Assembly (NCBI GenBank): GCA_946482615.1
Contig: CAMLSF010000197.1
Location: forward strand, 1-6,174
Direction: 5' to 3'
Length of the DNA stretch: 6,174 nt
DNA from: an uncultured Chromatiaceae bacterium
GTDB lineage: Bacteria > Pseudomonadota > Gammaproteobacteria > Enterobacterales > Alteromonadaceae
Within the stretch, counting starts at the first letter, position 1. The number at the start of each line of letters is the position of its first letter. Positions 1 through 6,174 of the stretch are shown one piece after another. The translations under genes were made by a program, and so were the position numbers. A model generated the notes under the pieces. That model saw only the letters and a program-made list of their open reading frames with translations. It did not search any database and was not told the DNA's origin.

Positions 1-768
1 ATACACGATGCAAGTACCTACTGCTTGTTGTTGCATCAACTTTAATAAATCGTCCGGATGCTGCCATCCTGCCACTGTAATATTACGTTTCAGTGCCTGG
101 GCAGTTTCGAGCGCTGCATCCAGTTTTACTTTCATGCCCCCTTTAATCACCCCATCTGTGACCAGTTGCTGCGCTTCGGCCGCAGTTAAAGTGGGGATAA
201 GCTGCATATTGGCGTCGAGAATACCTGGCACATCGGTCAGTAACACCAGTTGGCCCTGCACCAGCTGACAAATAGCAGCGGCTGCAATATCAGCATTTAC
301 ATTTAACAGCTGGCCTTCGGCACTTAAACCAATAGAGCTGAACACGGGAGTAAAACCCTGAGCTAACAAAGTAGTCAATAGCAGTGGGTTGCCTGCTTTG
401 GCTATACCCACAGCACCCAATTTATGATTAATATCAAACTCCAGACTGCCACCTGCAGCCAGGCTTAAACCTACAGGATTTAATCCCTGCAACGTGGCGC
501 GGGCCACCATATCTGCGTTGACAGCACCGTCTAAAGCACCGGTGATCACCGGCATTTGTTCGGCTGGTGATACCCGTTGGCCATCAATTTTCTGCGTAGC
601 GAAGCCAAATTTAGCCAGCCACTGATCAACCTGATCACCACCACCATGCACCAGTACGATCGGATACTGAGTTTTCAGCTCGGCACAAACTTTTAATAAG
701 GCATCTAAAGCGGCCTGATCCTGTAATAAACGGCCACCCATTTTCAGTACTAAAGGTGTCTGGCTCAT
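1..768 (-). CDS. argB: Acetylglutamate kinase ArgB, 3' end cut by window edge
   Basis: ArgB phosphorylates N-acetyl-L-glutamate with ATP, the second step of arginine synthesis, in the cytoplasm. The frame is open for 256 codons from ATG 768 to base 1 with no stop. The E. coli enzyme, as I recall it, is about 258 residues, so at most a few residues are missing. Amino-acid-kinase signatures are visible: Lys9 in LVLKMGG, the glycine-rich HGGG at 41-44, Arg65 in GQRVSP (acetylglutamate binding), NVNAD at 156-160 with Asn157 and Asp160, and Lys215 in GGMKVKLDAA. The protein starts directly at the first beta strand and lacks the N-terminal helix found in arginine-inhibited, hexameric kinases. It is therefore probably the E. 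coli-type dimer that is not feedback-inhibited (inference). ATG 768 shares bases with the argC stop, and an AGGAG lies 7 nt upstream, so translation is likely coupled to argC. Identification is firm. Confidence 0.97.
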   Translation of the reverse strand, partial: MSQTPLVLKMGGRLLQDQAALDALLKVCAELKTQYPIVLVHGGGDQVDQWLAKFGFATQKIDGQRVSPAEQMPVITGALDGAVNADMVARATLQGLNPVGLSLAAGGSLEFDINHKLGAVGIAKAGNPLLLTTLLAQGFTPVFSSIGLSAEGQLLNVNADIAAAAICQLVQGQLVLLTDVPGILDANMQLIPTLTAAEAQQLVTDGVIKGGMKVKLDAALETAQALKRNITVAGWQHPDDLLKLMQQQAVGTCIVY

Positions 769-1805
769 TCTGCTGCTCCTGCAAATAAACCTGCGGTTTC
801 AGGTGCACCAAATTTAATATTGGCCGCCTGCATCGCCTGAGCAGCAGCACCTTTGAGCAAGTTATCAATAGCGGACACTATCACCAGTTGCTCACCATCC
901 TGTTGCCAGTGGATATCACAAAATGGTGTGCCAGCCACATCAGCCACATTGGGCGAATGTTTGACTAAACGTACCAATGGCTTAGCAGCGTAAGCCTGCC
1001 GGAAAGCAGCAGCGACCTGCTCTGCAGTAACACCAGACTTTAAAGTCACCACGCTGGTGGCCAGAATGCCACGCTTAAAGTTGCCTAAATGGGGCGTAAA
1101 CACTACTTTGCGGCCCAAATTCTGCTCGATTTCAGGTCTGTGTCTGTGTTTAAAGAAACCATAGGCATTTAAGCCCACTTCGCAAAAGGAGGTGTTTAAT
1201 GCTGCTTTACGGCCTGCACCTGACACACCGCTGGTGGCGTTAATCACAGGAATACAGCCATCGGCCACTAAACCTGCTTTTAATAAAGGTAATAACGCCA
1301 GCGAACAGGCCGTTGGGTAACAACCAGGCACAGACACCAGCTGTGGCAACGGCTTATCCAGCCACTCCATCAGGGAATATACTGCTTGCTCCAGCAGCTC
1401 CGGATGCTGATGCTCATAACCATAATACTTCGGATACAAAGCCGGATCTTTTAAGCGGAAAGCGCCGGATAAATCGAACACAGCTATGCCTTTGGCCAGT
1501 AATAAAGGCGTAACAGCTTCACTGGCTTCGTGCGGTAAAGCTAAAAAGGCCACATCCAGTTTGTCAGCTAAGTCTTCGACTAAATCGTCTGTCCACGGCT
1601 GAACCTGGATATCTACAACGCCCTGATAACGTGGATATAAATTAGAAAAAGGCTCAGCAGCGCGGCCAGCGGATGCAAAAGCGTAACTCAACTCAAAATA
1701 CGGGTTCCGTGCCAACATAACGGCCAATTCAGCGCCGCTGTAGCCGGCAGCACCTAAGACAGCACTGCGCAGTTTGGTGGTAGAGGAAGTGGATTGAGTG
1801 GACAT
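765..1805 (-). CDS. argC: N-acetyl-gamma-glutamyl-phosphate reductase ArgC
   Basis: ArgC reduces N-acetylglutamyl-5-phosphate with NADPH to the semialdehyde, the third step of arginine synthesis, in the cytoplasm. The chosen product has 346 residues against about 334 in E. coli. Near the N-terminus is a nucleotide-binding glycine motif, GAAGYSGAEL at 18-27. FDLSGAFRL (110-118) and YYGYEHQHPELLEQA (127-141) are typical of the family. The catalytic cysteine is Cys162 in PGCYPT, and the likely catalytic histidine is His220 in HRHRPE. FTPHLGNFKRGI (236-247) and NLLKGAAAQA (315-324) complete the pattern. The frame continues upstream to a TTG at 1895, but those 30 codons look unlike the family and start inside the operator. 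ATG 1805, with GGAGA 11 nt upstream (1817-1821), is the likely start. About ten Ser/Thr-rich residues precede the Rossmann strand. The TGA stop overlaps the argB start. Regulation is probably by ArgR at 1893-1931. Confidence 0.97.
   Translation of the reverse strand: MSTQSTSSTTKLRSAVLGAAGYSGAELAVMLARNPYFELSYAFASAGRAAEPFSNLYPRYQGVVDIQVQPWTDDLVEDLADKLDVAFLALPHEASEAVTPLLLAKGIAVFDLSGAFRLKDPALYPKYYGYEHQHPELLEQAVYSLMEWLDKPLPQLVSVPGCYPTACSLALLPLLKAGLVADGCIPVINATSGVSGAGRKAALNTSFCEVGLNAYGFFKHRHRPEIEQNLGRKVVFTPHLGNFKRGILATSVVTLKSGVTAEQVAAAFRQAYAAKPLVRLVKHSPNVADVAGTPFCDIHWQQDGEQLVIVSAIDNLLKGAAAQAMQAANIKFGAPETAGLFAGAAE
776..780 (-). promoter_or_regulatory. Ribosome binding site of argB
   Basis: The minus strand reads AGGAG here, 7 nt before ATG 768, which is near-ideal spacing. 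The site lies inside the last codons of argC (the GAAE end), so ribosomes finishing argC would be placed to restart on argB. It supports ATG 768 as the argB start. Confidence 0.75.
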
Positions 1806-1843
1806 AGGTCGCTGAGTCTCCGAAAACAAAAATAATAAATGAA

Positions 1844-1866
1844 GGCCACGCCAAAAAAGTGTGGCC
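1844..1866 (-). other. Hairpin in the argC leader with T-rich 3' flank
   Basis: On the minus strand GGCCAC (1866-1861) can pair with GTGGCC (1849-1844) across an 11-nt loop. About 20 nt rich in T follow (roughly 1843-1823). This resembles a weak intrinsic terminator or attenuator. The stem is only 6 bp and the T tract is interrupted, so function is uncertain. RNA starting near 1860 would lack the 5' arm, whereas RNA entering from further upstream would contain the whole hairpin. Confidence 0.3.
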
Positions 1867-1895
1867 AGTGTAGTGGCTTCGCCATGCAGTTTCAA
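1867..1895 (-). promoter_or_regulatory. Candidate sigma70 promoter P1 of argC
   Basis: The minus strand shows TTGAAA (1895-1890) as -35 and TACACT (1872-1867) as -10, with a 17-bp spacer. That is 9 of 12 matches to the sigma70 consensus. The predicted transcript start is near 1860, giving a leader of about 55 nt before ATG 1805. The -35 hexamer overlaps the edge of the downstream ARG box (1893-1910), so bound ArgR could hinder RNA polymerase. Confidence 0.45.
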
Positions 1896-1910
1896 GAATT
1901 ATTATGCTGA
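1893..1910 (-). promoter_or_regulatory. Candidate ARG box 2 (ArgR site)
   Basis: Compared with the enterobacterial 18-bp ARG box (WNTGAATWWWWATTCANW), the plus strand reads AGAAT, TATT, ATGCT in the core. This matches 7 of 10 defined half-site positions and all four W positions. It lies exactly 3 bp from the stronger box at 1914-1931, the usual spacing of paired ARG boxes. It overlaps the -35 of P1. ArgR with bound arginine would be expected to repress argC and argB here (family knowledge plus inference). Confidence 0.5.
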
Positions 1911-1913
1911 ATT

Positions 1914-1931
1914 AGTGAATTTTTATTTTAT
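1914..1931 (-). promoter_or_regulatory. Candidate ARG box 1 (ArgR site)
   Basis: The plus strand reads AGTGAATTTTTATTTTAT. It has a perfect TGAAT half-site, four W positions, and ATTTT in place of ATTCA, so 8 of 10 half-site positions match the E. coli ARG box consensus. With the second box 3 bp away it forms a 39-bp tandem operator upstream of an arginine gene. It also covers the -10 of candidate promoter P2. Confidence 0.6.
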
Positions 1932-1952
1932 TTAATTCATAAATTCAAACAA
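1925..1952 (-). promoter_or_regulatory. Candidate sigma70 promoter P2 of argC
   Basis: The minus strand reads TTGTTT (1952-1947), a 16-bp spacer, then TAAAAT (1930-1925), with predicted initiation near 1918. The -10 matches 5 of 6 positions but the -35 only 3 of 6. Its appeal is position: the two ARG boxes would cover the -10 and the start site, the usual geometry of ArgR repression. The region is very AT-rich, so chance matches are likely. Confidence 0.3.
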
Positions 1953-2059
1953 GCACCAGATCCACTGCAGAAAGACCACAGCTTAGACCAAAATGGCGCA
2001 GGGCAGAAGTCGCAATATGGCTGAATGCGTTAAAGACGGGCTTAGATTGTTGCGCCAGT

Positions 2060-3814
2060 TCATAAGCCTACAGCTTCACCTTGCGGATCGATATTCTGGC
2101 CCGGCAGGCTGTCCAGCGCATCAGCTAAGCTTGAATAAAAACTCAAAATGCCAGGCAAAGGTTGCACCCTGGCTTTGGCCAGAGTTTTTAGCGGTTGAAA
2201 GCTTAAGTCTGTCACCAGTAAATGAATACCCTGCTTTTCAGCAAGGCTGACCAGTTTGGTAAAGGCTGAAAGTCCACCGGCGTCCATCAAAGTCACAGCA
2301 TCCATCACTAAAATAGCGCCTTGCTGCTGTTTGAGTTTTACCGATAGTTCACCAAAAACCCGGTCTGCTGCAGCAAAAAACAAAGGACCACTAATACGAA
2401 ATGCTTTCCAGCCTTCAGGCAAAGGATCTGTCAGGTATTTTCTGTTATGACTGATATCCGCGACGCGGGTCATATCGGCCACTTGTTTCACAAAGAAAAA
2501 GGCCGCGATCACCATGCCGCAGCTGATGGCAATGACCATATCAAACAGCACAGTACAGCCAAAACAAATCAGGAAAATAATGATGTCGTTACGGGGCGCT
2601 GTTTTGAACAGATGCACAGCTTTAGGCGCTTCGCTCATATTCCAGGCCACCACCAACAGCAAAGCAGCCATAGCTGCCATAGGCAAATAGGCCAATACAG
2701 GTGCCAGCACCAGCAAAGCCAATAACACCACCAGTGCATGAACCATAGCGGCGACAGGCGATTGTGCACCAGCACGCACATTGGCAGCGGAGCGGGCTAA
2801 AGCTGCAGTGGAGGTAAAACCTCCTAAAAATGGCGCTACTATATTGCCTATGCCCTGGCCTAATAATTCACTGTTGGCGCTGTGCCTGCGCCCTGTCATC
2901 CCATCCAGCACCACGGCACACAGCAAAGATTCAATGGCCCCCAGCATGGCCATAGCAAAAGCTGCAGCCAATAAGTCTTTCACCATTTGAGTGCTGAATT
3001 CTAAGGCTTGCCCATCAGGGCCTGGCTGTAACCAGGGCCAGCTGAATTCAGGCAGTACAGCCGGAATGCCCTGTCCTAAAGAACCATCAGGCAACAGATA
3101 ACTAAATCGGCTACCTATGGTATCCAGCTCCAAACCAAAGTGGGCCAACGCCATGGCTAAACAGGTTGCTACCACAATAGCGGGTAAATGCGGCGGCAAA
3201 GGCAGTTTGAGTTTAGGCCAGAGCAGCATCACAGTTAAAGTGACAGCAGCCACCAGCAAGGACGGCCAGTGCAGATCGGGGAAAGCAAAAGACAGTTGCT
3301 GCAGTTTTTCCAGATAATGTTCTGACATTTTGTCTATCGGCAAACCAAAGACGTCTTTAATCTGTAAAGTGGCAATCACCACAGCAATGCCGCTGGTAAA
3401 ACCTAAGGTGACAGCTTCGGGGATGTATTCAATAAAACGGCCAAACCGCAAAGTGGCCATCAGGATCAGCATCACCCCAGACAAAATGGTGGCCAGCAGC
3501 AAACCCGCCAAACCATAACTTTGTGCCACAGGGTACAATATCACCACAAAAGCAGCGGTAGGCCCGCTGATGCTGTAACGGGAACCGCCGGTCAGGGCGA
3601 TCAAAAAACCTGCGATCACAGCGGTGTACAAACCATATTGCGGCGGCACCCCACTGGCTATCGCCAGTGCCATCGCCAGAGGAATGGCAATAATACCCAC
3701 AGTGATCCCAGCCAGCAGATCCAGCTTAAAAGCGCCAAAGCTATAACCTTCAGCCAGAGATTCCCGCAACGCGTGGCCAATACGCAAAGAAAATAAATAA
3801 GAGCGGTGCGACAT
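2060..3814 (-). CDS. dauA: SulP-family transporter with STAS domain, DauA-like
   Basis: This is an inner-membrane anion transporter of the SulP (SLC26) family. From memory it resembles E. coli DauA (YchM), a C4-dicarboxylate (succinate) carrier, closely along its length. Shared stretches include LLAGITVGIIAIPLAMALAI (33-52), SRYSISGPTAAFVVILYPV (78-96), LGAIESLLCAVVLDGMTG (291-308) and ISGPLFFAAADR (474-485). Hydrophobic segments cover about 33-450, consistent with the 12-14 membrane spans of the family. The cytoplasmic STAS domain is at about 465-570, with its core at VMDAVTLMDAGGLSAF (503-518). The length is 584 residues against about 559 in E. coli, the excess being mainly at the C-terminus. 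ATG 3814 has a modest GGA 5 nt upstream. A TACACT -10-like element at 3846-3851 has no good -35. Neighbours are 77 bp and about 250 bp away, so it is probably transcribed alone. Sulfate or bicarbonate transport cannot be excluded from sequence. Confidence 0.93.
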   Translation of the reverse strand: MSHRSYLFSLRIGHALRESLAEGYSFGAFKLDLLAGITVGIIAIPLAMALAIASGVPPQYGLYTAVIAGFLIALTGGSRYSISGPTAAFVVILYPVAQSYGLAGLLLATILSGVMLILMATLRFGRFIEYIPEAVTLGFTSGIAVVIATLQIKDVFGLPIDKMSEHYLEKLQQLSFAFPDLHWPSLLVAAVTLTVMLLWPKLKLPLPPHLPAIVVATCLAMALAHFGLELDTIGSRFSYLLPDGSLGQGIPAVLPEFSWPWLQPGPDGQALEFSTQMVKDLLAAAFAMAMLGAIESLLCAVVLDGMTGRRHSANSELLGQGIGNIVAPFLGGFTSTAALARSAANVRAGAQSPVAAMVHALVVLLALLVLAPVLAYLPMAAMAALLLVVAWNMSEAPKAVHLFKTAPRNDIIIFLICFGCTVLFDMVIAISCGMVIAAFFFVKQVADMTRVADISHNRKYLTDPLPEGWKAFRISGPLFFAAADRVFGELSVKLKQQQGAILVMDAVTLMDAGGLSAFTKLVSLAEKQGIHLLVTDLSFQPLKTLAKARVQPLPGILSFYSSLADALDSLPGQNIDPQGEAVGL

Positions 3815-3891
3815 CTGAATCCATCCGATAGCAAAACACAGACTGAGTGTAACTAAGTTTAACGACTAAGGTCTTGATGCCGAACAAAGAT

Positions 3892-4425
3892 TTAGCTGTT
3901 TGGGACTAAAGTATAAGTAGATACCGGCTGATAGCTCACGCCTTGGTCTGAGCTGATAGAGTGATACAAGGCCACTTCTGTGCAAAGCAGACTTAAAGGC
4001 GGCACTGCTAATGGAAAAGCATCTACAGACTGAAACTTACGTGCAAGGGTGACATGAGGCACAAAAATTTCCGGCACAGGCGCATTTAGAAAAGGCAAAG
4101 CCAGCTGTTGCAGCTGTTGTTGTAAGGCCATCAGAGCTGCAGGAGGTTGTGAGATCCCCAGATACAACACTTTGGCCTGCCTGAACAGGTTTAGCTGGTC
4201 AAAACAAAGTTCAACCGGAGGATGTTCGCGAAACAGTTCCAGGCTTTGTGCCCATAACTCTTGTTGCACTGTCACATCTTGCTGGCCTAAAAACACCAGG
4301 GTCAGATGCAGCTTGTCGACTGAATGCCACCTGGCATCAGGCCAGAGCCCTGGCTGCTGATAGCCATGCAGCAGAGCTTGTTGTTCCGGACTGAATTTCA
4401 GACTGAGAAAGCATCTGTCGTTCAT
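3892..4425 (-). CDS. thpR: RNA 2',3'-cyclic phosphodiesterase (2H family, LigT/ThpR)
   Basis: The product has 177 residues, the usual size for the LigT/ThpR group of 2H phosphoesterases. These enzymes open 2',3'-cyclic phosphates on RNA ends to 2'-phosphates, and E. coli ThpR can also join tRNA halves through 2'-5' bonds in vitro. The two defining HxT motifs are present and well spaced: His40-Leu-Thr42 in HLTLVFLG and His124-Val-Thr126 in VPHVTLARK. FLSLKF at 6-11 matches the N-terminal strand of the family. A glutamine-rich helix (101-107) is encoded by a locally repetitive CAGCTGTTG stretch near 4102-4123. ATG 4425 lies 13 bp past the metF stop, with a weak GAG 7 nt upstream, so the gene is probably carried on the metL-metF transcript. 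The physiological RNA substrate is unknown, and no functional link to methionine is apparent. Confidence 0.93.
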   Translation of the reverse strand: MNDRCFLSLKFSPEQQALLHGYQQPGLWPDARWHSVDKLHLTLVFLGQQDVTVQQELWAQSLELFREHPPVELCFDQLNLFRQAKVLYLGISQPPAALMALQQQLQQLALPFLNAPVPEIFVPHVTLARKFQSVDAFPLAVPPLSLLCTEVALYHSISSDQGVSYQPVSTYTLVPNS

Positions 4426-4438
4426 GCTCTGGCTCGCT

Positions 4439-6174
<1,736 letters not shown>

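Noticed and set aside
8..268. Plus-strand open frame of 86 codons opposite argB.
   Set aside because: It is antisense to a well-conserved kinase domain, cysteine- and serine-rich, without a recognisable fold or ribosome site.
635..868. Minus-strand 77-codon frame spanning the argC-argB junction.
   Set aside because: It is in a different frame from both argC and argB, whose frames are intact and conserved across the same bases. There is no sign of a frameshift.
1993..2250. Plus-strand 85-codon frame reaching into the gap between dauA and argC.
   Set aside because: Most of it is antisense to the STAS domain of dauA, with no recognisable similarity or convincing ribosome site. I do not support a gene in this gap.
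3347..3358. Perfect palindrome AAAGACGTCTTT containing a consensus MetJ met box (AGACGTCT) in a window with met genes.
   Set aside because: It lies inside dauA, in codons for the conserved IKDVFGL segment, and the adjacent 8-mers match the met box at about 1 of 8 positions. MetJ operators need tandem boxes, so chance is the better explanation.
4102..4123. Repeated CAGCTGTTG units suggesting a microsatellite.
   Set aside because: It is a short run coding for a glutamine/leucine helix in thpR, and glutamine-rich helices also occur in the neighbouring metL. It is too short and imperfect to call a repeat element.

Overview
The window is chromosomal core metabolism from a gammaproteobacterium. 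Every supported gene lies on the minus strand and reads from the right edge to the left. The six proteins most resemble their enterobacterial or Alteromonadales-type counterparts (MetL, MetF, ThpR, DauA, ArgC, ArgB). The moderate GC content, glutamine-rich loops and gene set would fit a Rheinheimera, Alishewanella or Shewanella-like organism. That placement is inference from memory, not a database result.

Right part (3892-6174): the 3' half of metL (aspartokinase II / homoserine dehydrogenase II) overlaps or abuts metF (5,10-methylenetetrahydrofolate reductase), and thpR (RNA 2',3'-cyclic phosphodiesterase) follows 13 bp later. MetL commits aspartate to homoserine, and MetF makes the methyl-folate that methylates homocysteine. 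The two genes therefore feed the carbon backbone and the methyl group of methionine. The tight spacing suggests one transcript whose promoter lies beyond the right edge.

Middle (2060-3814): dauA, a SulP-family membrane transporter with a C-terminal STAS domain, is separated by 77 bp from thpR and by about 250 bp from argC. It looks like a single gene between a methionine cluster and an arginine cluster.

Left part (1-1931): argC and argB, the third and second enzymes of arginine synthesis, overlap by 4 bp. Upstream of argC is an AT-rich control region with two candidate ARG boxes separated by 3 bp, two candidate sigma70 promoters, a larger dyad symmetry and a small GC-rich hairpin followed by a T-rich stretch. 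The arginine cluster probably continues past the left edge, because argB ends at or within a few codons of base 1.

I found no RNA genes, mobile elements, CRISPR arrays or defence systems. I see no evidence for an undescribed system. The most informative part is the argC control region (about 1806-1950). There is no gene-free stretch longer than 300 bp; the longest is 1806-2059.
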